From NCBI GenBank assembly GCA_035555315.1, contig DATMGU010000010.1, forward strand, positions 70,782 to 134,781: 64,000 nucleotides of DNA, read 5' to 3'. Positions 51,824-60,195 of the stretch are shown one piece after another; the first letter of the stretch is position 1, and every line of letters starts with the position of its first letter. The DNA comes from DATMGU01 sp035555315. GTDB lineage: Bacteria; Pseudomonadota; Alphaproteobacteria; ATCC43930; CGMCC-115725. The position numbers and the translations under genes were made by a program. Below the pieces are notes generated by a model, which was not told where the DNA came from, made no database searches, and worked only from the letters and a program-made list of their open reading frames with translations.

Positions 51824-52591
51824 ATGACCGATCCGGTGCCGGTGATCAAAATCCGTGGTCTGGTTACCAAGCTGGGCGGCCGGGTGCTGCATGACGGCCT
51901 CGACCTCGATGTCGAGCGGGGTGAGGTGCTGGGCGTCGTCGGCGGCTCGGGCACCGGGAAATCGGTGCTGCTGCGGACCATCATCGGCCTCAATCGGCCG
52001 GCCGGCGGCAGCATCGAGGTGCTGGGCCAAAGCATGACCGATCACCTGACCGAGACGCGGCTGCGCGCGCTTCAGGGGCGGTGGGGCGTGCTGTTCCAGG
52101 ACGGCGCCTTGTTCAGCTCGCTGACCGTGGCCCAGAACATCGAGGTGCCCCTGCGCGAGCATACCACCATGCCGCAACGCCTGATGGACGAGATCGCCGC
52201 GGTGAAGCTGACCATGGTTGGTCTGCCGGCGGACGCGGCGATGAAATATCCCTCCGAACTGTCGGGCGGCATGCGCAAGCGGGCCGGTCTCGCCCGCGCC
52301 TTGGCGCTCGATCCGGAGATCCTGTTTCTCGATGAGCCGACCGCCGGCCTCGACCCGATCTCGGCCGCGCAATTCGACGAATTGGTGCTCAACCTGCAGC
52401 GCAGCCTGAACCTCACGGTGTTCATGGTGACCCACGATATCGACACGCTGCGGGCAACCACCGATAGAATTGCGGTGCTGGTCGACAAGCGGGTAAAAAC
52501 CGGCACAATAGCTGCGCTCGCCACGGATCCGGATCCGTGGATCCACGACTATTTCAATGGACCAAGAGGCCACGCGGCGCTCGCGTCATGA
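51824..52591 (+). CDS. mlaF: MlaF-type lipid ABC ATPase
   Basis: 255 residues. Walker A GGSGTGKS, Q-loop LFQDGALFSSLTV, signature LSGGMRKRAG, Walker B ILFLDEPTAGLDP and the H-loop MVTHDIDT are intact; FSSLTV after the Q-loop and SGGMRKR are typical of MlaF. It powers phospholipid transfer with MlaE. The coding sequence near the end contains a 20-bp perfect palindrome built on GGATCC (52521-52540). It is 4 bp downstream of mlaE and 41 bp upstream of mlaD. Confidence 0.94.
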   Translation: MTDPVPVIKIRGLVTKLGGRVLHDGLDLDVERGEVLGVVGGSGTGKSVLLRTIIGLNRPAGGSIEVLGQSMTDHLTETRLRALQGRWGVLFQDGALFSSLTVAQNIEVPLREHTTMPQRLMDEIAAVKLTMVGLPADAAMKYPSELSGGMRKRAGLARALALDPEILFLDEPTAGLDPISAAQFDELVLNLQRSLNLTVFMVTHDIDTLRATTDRIAVLVDKRVKTGTIAALATDPDPWIHDYFNGPRGHAALAS

Positions 52592-52632
52592 CCCGCCACG
52601 ACAGCCCGATCGAACGTTAGGACCAGCCGAGC

Positions 52633-53595
52633 ATGGAAACACGGGCGAATTACGTCGCGGTGGGTGGCTTCGTCCTGGTCATCGTCGTCGCGGCCCTCCT
52701 TTCGGTGGTCTGGCTGATCCGGCTTCAATTCAGTCAGGAATTCACGCTTTACGACACCTATTTCCACGGCTCGGTCTCGGGCCTCGGCAAAGGGGCTCAG
52801 GTGCGGTTCAACGGGTTGGAGGTCGGCCGGGTCGTCGATCTGAGCATCGATCCGCATGACAGCCGACAGGTGGTGGTGACCCTGGAGATCAAGACCGGCA
52901 CCACCGTGACCGGGTCGACCACGGCCTCGCTCACGACCCAGGGGCTCACCGGCGCGGCTTACGTCGAATTGTCGTCCGGGGATCCGGCCAGCCCGCCGCT
53001 GGTCGCCCATGATGGGCAACGTTATCCGGTGATCGCGTCGCGTGCCTCGGCGTTCGAGCAGGTCGTCAATGGCGCGCCGGAAGTGATCAACCGGCTGATC
53101 GTGGTCGCCGACGGGCTGGCCCGCTTGCTCGACGAGCAGGGTATCGAGGCCCTGCGCGGGACGCTGCTGAATCTGAACACGATTTCCGGCACCATCGCCG
53201 GCCGCAGCGGAGACATCGACGCGATTCTGGGGGATGGCGCCAAGGCGGCGAAGCAGCTTTCCGCGACTGTCGGCACGCTGGATCGGACGCTGGGGCAGCT
53301 GGATACCGCCATGAAGACCATCACGGTGGCCGGAACCGATGCGGATGCGCTGATCGGTTCGGCCGGTGGCACGGTGAAGCGCCTGGATAAAGTGCTGAAC
53401 GATGCCGACGCGATCTTGGCGGAAAACCGTCCGGCGCTGCGCGACTTCAGCCAGACTGGCCTGACGCAGTTGACCCAGTTGCTCAGCGAGACACGCTCGC
53501 TGGTGGCCGGGTTGACCCGCGTTTCGAATGAGTTGGAACGCGATCCGACGCGCTTTCTATTCGGTGACCGGCGTGAGGGATACAAGCCGCGATGA
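52633..53595 (+). CDS. mlaD: MlaD-like MCE-domain protein
   Basis: 320 residues: one N-terminal membrane helix (about 9-30), an MCE domain (about 38-120, with GSVSGLGKGAQVRFNGLEVGRV and LTGAAYVELSSG), and a long helical C-terminal region (about 130-310) with alternating Ala/Leu/Asp heptads. MCE proteins form hexameric rings that pass lipids through the periplasm. The long helical tail resembles the needle-type MCE proteins more than E. coli MlaD. Its stop overlaps the lipoprotein start by ATGA. Confidence 0.92.
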   Translation: METRANYVAVGGFVLVIVVAALLSVVWLIRLQFSQEFTLYDTYFHGSVSGLGKGAQVRFNGLEVGRVVDLSIDPHDSRQVVVTLEIKTGTTVTGSTTASLTTQGLTGAAYVELSSGDPASPPLVAHDGQRYPVIASRASAFEQVVNGAPEVINRLIVVADGLARLLDEQGIEALRGTLLNLNTISGTIAGRSGDIDAILGDGAKAAKQLSATVGTLDRTLGQLDTAMKTITVAGTDADALIGSAGGTVKRLDKVLNDADAILAENRPALRDFSQTGLTQLTQLLSETRSLVAGLTRVSNELERDPTRFLFGDRREGYKPR

Positions 53596-54236
53596 GCCTG
53601 ACGATGTTTCGCACTCGACCCGGTCTGACTCGACGAGGTCTCATGGCTGGTCTGGCCGCCGCCGGTCTCCTCGCGGGGTGTTCCGATATCCTTCCCAACA
53701 ACACGCCGAAGCTGTTCATCCTGACGCCGAAGAACACCTATGACGCGGATCTGCCCAAGGCGTCCTGGCAATTGCTGGTCGAGCAGCCTGACGCGCCGCT
53801 CAGCCTCGATACGACGCGGATCGCGCTGCAGAATAGTCCGACGACGATCGATTATTTCGCGGGTTCCGCCTGGACCGACCGGGCGCCGCTTATGGTGCAG
53901 CGGCTGCTGATCGAGTCGTTCGAGAATACCGGCAAGATCGCGGCCGTCGGACGCGACGCGGTCGGCTTGCGTGCCGATTACGTACTGAAATCCGATCTGC
54001 GGGATTTCGAGGCAGATTACACGAACCCCGATGCGCCGCCCACCGTCAAGGTGCGTCTGGCGGTCCGCCTGGTGAAGATGCCAGAACGGCAGATCGTCGG
54101 TGAATGGAGCGATATCCAGCGTGCCACCGCCTCGGTCAATACCACCGATGCGATCATCTATGCCTTCGACGAGGCATTGGGCGCGGCGATGAAACGGGTC
54201 GTGCAATGGACCCTGCGCACCGGCGTCCCATCCTGA
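53592..54236 (+). CDS. ABC-type transport auxiliary lipoprotein (PqiC-like family)
   Basis: 214 residues. TRRGLMAGLAAAGLLAGC is a signal peptide with lipobox LAGC (Cys30). The mature protein reads PKLFILTPKNTYD, then LDTTRIALQNSPTTIDYFAGSAWTDRAPLMVQRLLIESFENTG, the pattern of the auxiliary lipoprotein family that accompanies MCE systems such as PqiC. It likely anchors the needle or ring to the outer membrane. It is coupled to mlaD by a 4-bp overlap and ends the operon. Confidence 0.9.
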   Translation: MSLTMFRTRPGLTRRGLMAGLAAAGLLAGCSDILPNNTPKLFILTPKNTYDADLPKASWQLLVEQPDAPLSLDTTRIALQNSPTTIDYFAGSAWTDRAPLMVQRLLIESFENTGKIAAVGRDAVGLRADYVLKSDLRDFEADYTNPDAPPTVKVRLAVRLVKMPERQIVGEWSDIQRATASVNTTDAIIYAFDEALGAAMKRVVQWTLRTGVPS

Positions 54237-54342
54237 CGCCCGGTCGACGGCGGAGGGATGCGTGGCGGCGGTCGAGCGGTGCGGAAAACCGCGGGACATC
54301 CGTGTCTCGATCCAGGTATCGTTCTTTCATGAACGGGCACGC

Positions 54343-55140
54343 ATGAACAGACACGCTTATTCCCTGGCGATCGGCACGGCCGCGTCGGCGCGTTCCCGGC
54401 ACGACGCGGCCGCGGCGGCGCTGCTGGAGCTTGACGCGATGCTCGGCGCGGGCGGCGTGCTCGACAAGGTTATCGGTGCCGGGGGCGGCTTCGAGGTGGG
54501 GACCCATTATCCGCCCGGCGAGGTGCACGATCCGCGGACCGAGGCGCAATATTACTACCATGCGCATGTCGATATCCCGACCGACGCGCCGGCGAAGCCG
54601 CCCTCCCGTGGGCCGGATCACGGTCATTTCCATGTTTTTCTCGGAGCCGGCGGCATGCCGCTCGGCGTGGCGCCGCTGGTCTTGCCGGAGATGGCGCTGG
54701 CGCCGCCGCTCGCCGGCCCATCGTCGCTGGCGCGATTGGCGACCGAGCGTGCCCGGCGGGAACGGGGGCCGGTCAGCCATCTGATCGCGATCACCCTGGA
54801 TGCCGCCGGCCAGCCGATCGCCCTGTTTACGACCAACCGCTGGGTCACTGGCGAGACCTGGTATCGGGCGCCTGACGTGGTCCGAATGCTCGATGCCTTC
54901 GCGTTCACCGCCGAACTATCCGAGGAACCGGTCAATCGCTGGCTTTCGGCCTTGCTGGTGTTTTATCGGAACGAGATCGAGCAGCTGATCCATGCGCGGG
55001 ATGAAGCCGTGATGGACTGGCGCCGCCGCCGGCGCGGCCGCGTGCATGTATTCGATGATCGCCGCCTGGAGGTGACATCGTCGCTGCCGATCGATCTGCG
55101 GCGCGATCTCGGCCGCTGGGCTGCCCGGGCAGCCCGTTAG
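54343..55140 (+). CDS. Uncharacterised protein with two His clusters
   Basis: 265 residues, no signal peptide or membrane segment. Two His-rich motifs, YYYHAH (His73, His75) and DHGHFHVF (His93, 95, 97), sit close together after THYPPGEVHDP; they could form a metal site. Later segments RWVTGETWYRAPD and LSALLVFYRNEIEQLI look conserved. It may belong to an uncharacterised alphaproteobacterial family, but I cannot assign a function. It lies about 100 bp downstream of the Mla-type operon. An 18-bp perfect palindrome at 55118-55135 covers the last codons and may act as its terminator. Confidence 0.75.
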   Translation: MNRHAYSLAIGTAASARSRHDAAAAALLELDAMLGAGGVLDKVIGAGGGFEVGTHYPPGEVHDPRTEAQYYYHAHVDIPTDAPAKPPSRGPDHGHFHVFLGAGGMPLGVAPLVLPEMALAPPLAGPSSLARLATERARRERGPVSHLIAITLDAAGQPIALFTTNRWVTGETWYRAPDVVRMLDAFAFTAELSEEPVNRWLSALLVFYRNEIEQLIHARDEAVMDWRRRRRGRVHVFDDRRLEVTSSLPIDLRRDLGRWAARAAR

Positions 55141-55316
55141 AGAGGCCCGGGCCGCCTGGACAATCCGTTAAGTCATGGATTTTCAACAAAAATTCCCGAT
55201 ACTCGTCTCAAACTGTAGCTTTAATAAGCTGTTAACAGCTGACGTCCACGCTCATTCTGGTAACGGGCTATCGGGTGCGGTCCGGTCGCGTTCAGTCCCC
55301 CAGGAGGTGGTCGAAA

Positions 55317-56423
55317 ATGGTCGAGCGGCTTAGTCAGGAGGAAGTTGCGGTTCTGTTGGGGGACCCGGCGGAACCGGCGCGCGTGAAGGCTGCCGGTAGG
55401 CTTGGCGAACGTGTCGCGGCCGGTGCGCTTACCGCTGTCGAGCGAGAAGCGGCGGCGCAGGTGCTGCGCGCCATGATGCGCGACGCGGCGGTACGCGTGC
55501 GCGCCGCCCTGGCGGACGCGCTCAAGGAAAGTCCGTTTCTGCCGCATGATCTGGCGATCATGCTGGCGCGTGACGTCGAGGAAGTGGCCTTGCCGATCCT
55601 GCAGTTTTCCACGGTCCTGCAGGACGCGGATCTGATCGAGATCATCGAAGCCGGGGTCTCGGCGAAGCAAATCGCGGTGGCTGGACGCAAGGAAGTTTCC
55701 GCCTCCGTCGCGACGGCCCTGGTCAATACCGATAATCAGGCGGCTGTGGCGGCCCTTGTGCAGAACCCGGGCGCGGCCCTCGATGCGCCGCTGCTCGACA
55801 CGGTTTATGCGCGGTTCGGTTCCTGCGAGGCGGTGCTGGGGCCGCTGGCGCGCCGCCCCGGTATTCCGGTCGCCCTGTCGGAACGGCTGGTGGCGATGAC
55901 CGCGGAGCGACTGGGCGACTATCTGCATAAGCGGCAGGACGTTCCCGACGCGGTGGTGACACAACTGGTGCTGCGCAGCCGCGAGCAGGTGACGGTGCAG
56001 CTACGCTCGCCGCATTTCCCAGCCGAAGAGGCGATCGAACTCGTCGCCCAGATCGCCGAGGCGCATCGATTGACGCCGTCGCTGATCCTGCGCGCGCTGT
56101 GCCTCGGCGATGTCAGCTTCGTCGAAGCGGCCCTGGCGAAACTGGGCCGGGTGTCGCTGTTCAATGCCCGGCGGCTGATCCATGATTCGGGCGTTTACGG
56201 GTTCCGCTCGCTCTATGATCGCGCCGGACTGCCATCGGCCTTCTTCCCGGCCTTCAAGGTCGGCATGGAGGTCGCTCACGAAACCACGCTCGACGGCGCC
56301 GCCAATGACCGGGAGCGGTATCGGCGGCAGATGATCGAACGCATCCTCACTCAATTCGAAGAGTTGGGCGCCGATGATCTGGACTATCTGCTCGTCCGTC
56401 TGGCGCCGGCGAATGCCGCCTAG
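55317..56423 (+). CDS. DUF2336-family helical repeat protein
   Basis: 368 residues made of short helical repeats, HEAT-like: MVERLSQEEVAVLLGDPAEPARVKAAGRL, then REAAAQVLRAMMRDAAVRVRAALADALKESPFLP and DLAIMLARDVEEVALPIL. The pattern RVRAALADAL/ PILQFSTVL(Q/T)D(A)DLIEII is typical of DUF2336 proteins, found almost only in alphaproteobacteria and of unknown function. AGGAGGTGG is an excellent Shine-Dalgarno before the ATG at 55317. Monocistronic, ended by a strong terminator. Confidence 0.85.
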   Translation: MVERLSQEEVAVLLGDPAEPARVKAAGRLGERVAAGALTAVEREAAAQVLRAMMRDAAVRVRAALADALKESPFLPHDLAIMLARDVEEVALPILQFSTVLQDADLIEIIEAGVSAKQIAVAGRKEVSASVATALVNTDNQAAVAALVQNPGAALDAPLLDTVYARFGSCEAVLGPLARRPGIPVALSERLVAMTAERLGDYLHKRQDVPDAVVTQLVLRSREQVTVQLRSPHFPAEEAIELVAQIAEAHRLTPSLILRALCLGDVSFVEAALAKLGRVSLFNARRLIHDSGVYGFRSLYDRAGLPSAFFPAFKVGMEVAHETTLDGAANDRERYRRQMIERILTQFEELGADDLDYLLVRLAPANAA

Positions 56424-56488
56424 AGCTGTTGCGCGGTGATTTCGACTGTTTGATCGGCGACGGATCGGTGCCCCGATCTCCATCTTCT

Positions 56489-56526
56489 CCTCTCCGCCCC
56501 ACCTGCATACCCCGGGGGCGGAGAGG
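56489..56526. terminator. Bidirectional terminator hairpin
   Basis: CCTCTCCGCCCC (56489-56500) pairs perfectly with GGGGCGGAGAGG (56515-56526), a 12-bp stem between the convergent DUF2336 and uronate dehydrogenase-like genes. Confidence 0.85.
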
Positions 56527-56583
56527 GGCAGGCTTATGCGCGGCTCTCATGCCGCGGGCGACAGGCGGTACGGGAATCCCGAC

Positions 56584-57417
56584 TCATTCCTTGTCGGGGA
56601 ACATGGCGCTCGGCGCGAAATCGGTTCGCGTGTAATCGACGATCACGAATTTACCGCCTTGATACCGCTCTGCCACGGGGCTGTCCGTCACCCTGCCCAG
56701 GACACGGTCCGCCTGGTCGTCGGCGCTGTCCAGCGGTGTCCAGCCCAGCCGGTCTCGGGCATCGCGCCGCCAGAAGCTCCGGCTGTTGTTCGAAGCGCCC
56801 CACATCACCATGCATCCGACCGACGGTGCGGCCGCGCAACACTCGATGAGTCGGACGAAATCGTTGTGCGAGATCCAGGTCGACAAGATCCGCTCGTCCG
56901 GAACCTCGGGAAGGACCGAGCCGATGCGGATGAGCACGCTCTCGACCGCATGTTTTTCCCAATAGAGGCGCGCGAGCAACTCCCCATAGGCTTTTGAAAG
57001 CCCGTAAAAGCCGTCCGGCCGTAAAAGGCAGTCGTCATCCAGAATCGTGGAACGCTCGTAGAGGCCGACGGCGTGGTTCGACGAGCCGTATACCACACGC
57101 GCCTTTTCTTCCCTGGCGGCTTCATAGATATGAAAGCCGCCCCGTAGGTTGGGGCCCAAAATCGCTTCGAAGGATTGCTCGGTCGAAACGCCGCCGAAAT
57201 GCAGAATCAGCCCGCACCCTTTGGCGAGGTCGCGCACGGCGGTACGGTCCTCCAGATCGATCCTCTCGAAGGTGGCGCCCGTCGGCAACGGCGATGGGAA
57301 AGGGACGAGGTCGGTCAGACGCAGGGTCCAGCCCAACGCCGTCAATCTCTCGGTCAGAAGGCGCCCGATCGTGCCGGACGCTCCGGTCAGCAATACCGGC
57401 TTGTCTGGGGGAACCAA
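56584..57417 (-). CDS. NAD-dependent epimerase/dehydratase family protein, uronate dehydrogenase-like
   Basis: 277 residues from a TTG at 57417, chosen because AAAGGATCG lies upstream and the protein then begins just before the Rossmann motif LLTGASGTIGRLL. Ser in VVYGSSNHAVG, Tyr-x3-Lys in YGLSKAYGE and VLIRIGSVLPE match uronate dehydrogenases, which oxidise galacturonate or glucuronate to the aldarolactone with NAD+. SWISHNDFVRLIE and MWGASNNSRSFW also fit that group. It is divergent from a FadR-type regulator and part of a sugar/uronate locus. Confidence 0.88.
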   Translation of the reverse strand: MVPPDKPVLLTGASGTIGRLLTERLTALGWTLRLTDLVPFPSPLPTGATFERIDLEDRTAVRDLAKGCGLILHFGGVSTEQSFEAILGPNLRGGFHIYEAAREEKARVVYGSSNHAVGLYERSTILDDDCLLRPDGFYGLSKAYGELLARLYWEKHAVESVLIRIGSVLPEVPDERILSTWISHNDFVRLIECCAAAPSVGCMVMWGASNNSRSFWRRDARDRLGWTPLDSADDQADRVLGRVTDSPVAERYQGGKFVIVDYTRTDFAPSAMFPDKE

Positions 57418-57537
57418 AATCGATCCTTTCGGCGCTTGGCGGCAGGGTAAGCGCCGAGCAGGCGGCAACCGGGAGTCGGCTGCGCGTTCGTCCGCGACGA
57501 TACCTGCAAACCATGCTCGCAAAAGTAGTCAATAAAA

Positions 57538-57551
57538 CATATCATCATATG
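57538..57551. promoter_or_regulatory. Candidate operator of the FadR-type regulator
   Basis: CATATCATCATATG is an inverted repeat (CATAT-N4-ATATG) between the divergent dehydrogenase and regulator genes. A related sequence lies upstream of the sugar-binding protein gene (63464-63477), with the same GATG centre when read on one strand. Confidence 0.5.
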
Positions 57552-57607
57552 ACCATGCAAAATCTGACGTGCCAAGCACCATCGTTCCTCAGTCGACTCA
57601 GTCGATC

Positions 57608-58342
57608 ATGACAAGCGCTCCTCGATCCCCGCTTCCCCCCGCCGTCAGGCGCACGACGCAAGTCTCCGACTGGTTCGCCCGCGAAATCCGTGCCGGCAGG
57701 CTTGCAAGCGGCGAGAAACTGCCGACGGAACACGAGTTGATCGCGCAGTTCAGCGTCAGCCGAACGGTGATCCGCGAAGCCATGGCCTCGCTGCGTTCCG
57801 AAGGGTTGGTCGTCAGCCGCCAGGGTTCCGGCGTGTTCGTGGCGGATCATCGGGCAAACCGAACCTTTCGCATCGTGTCGGACGAGGTCCGTTCGCTGAC
57901 GGAAGTCCAGAACGTGCTCCAACTTCGTCTCGCCGTCGAAGTGGAAGCGGCGGGCATCGCCGCGGAACGGCGCAGCGACGCGGATCTGGAGCATATGCGG
58001 CGCTCCCTCGAGATCATCGACGCCTCCATCGCCGCGGGGGACAGCGCGGTCGAACCCGATTTCGCTTTTCATCGAGCGATATCCTCGGCCACCGGGAATC
58101 CCTATTTCGGTCGCTTCATGCATTTCCTGGGGCCGGTGATCATCCCACGTCAATCGATCCGCCCTAATCTGGAAACGCCGGAGCAGCGGCGGTTCTATCT
58201 GGAACAGGTCCAGGCGGAGCATCGGCGGATTTACCAAGCGATCGAGCGGCGGAACGTCGAAGCGGCCCGCTTTACGCTGCGCGAACATCTGGAAGCGGCG
58301 CAGGAACGCTATCGCCGGATGTTTGCCCAGTCGATGACGTGA
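57608..58342 (+). CDS. FadR-subfamily GntR transcriptional regulator (FCD domain)
   Basis: 244 residues. An N-terminal winged helix (QVSDWFAREIRAGRLASGEKLPTEHELIAQFSVSRTVIREAMASL, QGSGVFV) is followed by an all-helical FCD ligand-binding domain with metal-ligand residues in DFAFHRAI and later EHRRIYQAIERRN. FCD regulators bind uronates, lactate, citrate or other carboxylates. The ATG at 57608 was chosen; the frame extends to 57569. Position suggests control of the dehydrogenase gene and the sugar transporter. Confidence 0.92.
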   Translation: MTSAPRSPLPPAVRRTTQVSDWFAREIRAGRLASGEKLPTEHELIAQFSVSRTVIREAMASLRSEGLVVSRQGSGVFVADHRANRTFRIVSDEVRSLTEVQNVLQLRLAVEVEAAGIAAERRSDADLEHMRRSLEIIDASIAAGDSAVEPDFAFHRAISSATGNPYFGRFMHFLGPVIIPRQSIRPNLETPEQRRFYLEQVQAEHRRIYQAIERRNVEAARFTLREHLEAAQERYRRMFAQSMT

Positions 58343-58626
58343 GTCTGGCCCAGAATCGGATAGGGTAGGGAATAGGTATTGTGTCGCCAACATCCCCCAG
58401 CGATCGTCGCCGCATTCAGGCAGAAATCCACTCATCACACTGTTCGGATTCTCCAGGCCGGCTCTCTTCCGTCTAATATGACCCTCCACAAGCGACCATA
58501 TATTGCGGCGGTTTGGAGGCTATTGGTTTTCGCTGGTTCGAGGCCATCCAAAGGTTCTATAGGCATTGAGATTGATGGCGGAGTGAACCGCGCCGTCGCA
58601 ATGACACTCCGGCCATGACGCTCCGG
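58343..58626. other. 284-bp intergenic region, no recognisable gene
   Basis: Lower GC than its surroundings, with stops in most frames. A possible small frame (58379-58618) shows no family features. Its right end holds a short tandem repeat that runs into the LysR stop codon. Confidence 0.5.
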
Positions 58627-58636
58627 CTATGACGGG
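58601..58636. repeat. 14-bp tandem repeats at the LysR gene stop
   Basis: ATGACACTCCGGCC (58601), ATGACGCTCCGGCT (58615) and a partial third ATGACGGG (58629) repeat head-to-tail. They cover the last codon and stop of the LysR gene on the minus strand. Confidence 0.85.
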
Positions 58637-59571
58637 TGAATATCCACGGCCTCCGAGAAAAAAGCCTTCGTGACGAGTTCGGCGAGCCATGTGGTGGCTG
58701 GGTCCGCCAGTCCGTCGCGATGGCGCAGCAATGTCAGTTCGAAGCCGGGAATAGCCATTGGCGGCTCATGAAGCGTCAGAGGAAAGAGCGACGCTGCATA
58801 GAGGCAAGCGCTGAGCGGCGCCGCAATGATCGCATCAGATCGGCTTGCCGCGGCGAAGGCAACCAACATCTGGGGCATCACCGCCGCAATTCGGCGCCGG
58901 CGACCGAGGCCGCCGAGGACGGTGTCGATCATGCTACGGGCATCGCGATCGTGCGAGACGAGCAGATGGTCGAGGGAGCAGTAGGTGTCGAGGTCCAGCA
59001 CTCCGGTAATGCGTGGATGATCGCGCCTGGAAACCACCCGGAATGTCTCGTAAGCGATGGATCTGCCGACTGTCTCCTTAGGCGTGTCTGCGAATACCCC
59101 CACGGCTATATCGATCTCACCGGCGACGACAGCCGCCAGCGCGCTTTCGTGGCTGAAGGTGCGAAACACAATCTGGCAATGGGGTGCTGCCTGAACCAGC
59201 TCGGCCAGGACGGCCTGGGCGAGCGTTGCGACCACGGTGTCCGGCGCGGCGACGGCAAAGCGGCGTGTAGCGGTTCCGGGGTCAAACTGCCGGCCGATCT
59301 GGGCCGCACCGCGGATGCCGGCAAGGGCGTCGGCCAGGGGAGGGCCCAGGAGCAGCGCACGCGCCGTCGGCGCCACCCCGGCGCCCTTCCGGACAAATAG
59401 CGGGTCCCCGAAAACCGATCGGAGGCGTCCGACAGCGTGGCTGATGGCGGATTGTGTCAGTCCCATCTCGGCGGCGACTGCGCTCATGCTGTGCTTCTTC
59501 AGCAGCATATCGAACACGATCAGCAGAGTCAGGTCGAGCCGACGAATATGAACATCATCGATCAGGGTCAT
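58627..59571 (-). CDS. LysR-family transcriptional regulator
   Basis: 314 residues. N-terminal helix-turn-helix: LDLTLLIVFDMLLKKHSMSAVAAEMGLTQSAISHAVGRLRSVFGDPLFVRKG, the LysR signature of the NodD/NahR-like type, followed by the two-lobed effector-binding domain starting RRFAVAAPD. It probably controls the divergent small membrane protein gene or nearby genes; effector not known. TN11A-type sites were not assigned. Confidence 0.93.
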   Translation of the reverse strand: MTLIDDVHIRRLDLTLLIVFDMLLKKHSMSAVAAEMGLTQSAISHAVGRLRSVFGDPLFVRKGAGVAPTARALLLGPPLADALAGIRGAAQIGRQFDPGTATRRFAVAAPDTVVATLAQAVLAELVQAAPHCQIVFRTFSHESALAAVVAGEIDIAVGVFADTPKETVGRSIAYETFRVVSRRDHPRITGVLDLDTYCSLDHLLVSHDRDARSMIDTVLGGLGRRRRIAAVMPQMLVAFAAASRSDAIIAAPLSACLYAASLFPLTLHEPPMAIPGFELTLLRHRDGLADPATTWLAELVTKAFFSEAVDIHPS

Positions 59572-59748
59572 GAATCGAATTCAATTTTTTTCATGATCGT
59601 ATCTTGGTACAGATTTTTTGTTTAGGCGACAGGGCCAGCGAGAATGCCCCTGCACTGTGACGGGTTTTCGCATCGGGTTCTTCGGCGGCTGGACGGCTCG
59701 TACCCGCGCTGTGCCAAAGGAAGGCACCGCGATCAGAAAGCGGAATCA

Positions 59749-60150
59749 ATGACAACGATAAGGGCGATGCGGCTGGCTTCGCTGGTCACGGCAATCAATG
59801 TCCTGGTCGCGAGCGGCTTTTCTATCGCGACGCTTATCCGCCCGCAATCCGTTCTGCCTGCCGGCTCCGTTCCGACAGAGGCGTCGTTTCTATTCGCCAT
59901 GTACGCGGCGGCGCGCACAATTCCGCTGGCCTTGTTTGCATTGGCGGCGATCTACAAACATGCGACGTCAGGGTTGCTGATCCTGGGTACGCTCGCGGGT
60001 GCCGTGCAATTGCTGGATGCCGCAATCGGTCTATTTCAGCAAGATGTGGGGAAATTCGCAGGGCCGCTCTTTATTGCCGCCCTCCAATTCTTCGCGGTGT
60101 ATCTGCTGCACGGATCTATGCGGGTCACACCGCAAACCAAGCGAGAATGA
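59749..60150 (+). CDS. Small integral membrane protein of unknown function
   Basis: 133 residues with four predicted membrane helices (about 8-30, 45-65, 70-92, 100-120): LASLVTAINVLVASGFSIA, FLFAMYAAARTIPLALFALAAIY, GLLILGTLAGAVQLLDAAIGLF and FIAALQFFAVYLLHG. Length and topology fit small uncharacterised membrane-protein families. It is divergent from the LysR gene, a common arrangement for a regulator and its single target. The ATG at 59749 starts just before the first helix. Confidence 0.7.
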   Translation: MTTIRAMRLASLVTAINVLVASGFSIATLIRPQSVLPAGSVPTEASFLFAMYAAARTIPLALFALAAIYKHATSGLLILGTLAGAVQLLDAAIGLFQQDVGKFAGPLFIAALQFFAVYLLHGSMRVTPQTKRE

Positions 60151-60195
60151 ACGCGCTACGGCCGTAAGGCGCATCGTATATTAGGCACTTGCGGA

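Noticed and set aside
52521..52540. 20-bp perfect palindrome built from GGATCC in the mlaF coding region
   Set aside because: It encodes ordinary residues near the protein end (ATDPDPW) and has no regulatory position; probably chance from Asp/Pro codons.
58379..58618. Small plus-strand frame between the GntR and LysR genes
   Set aside because: No family features and poor start context; treated as non-coding.
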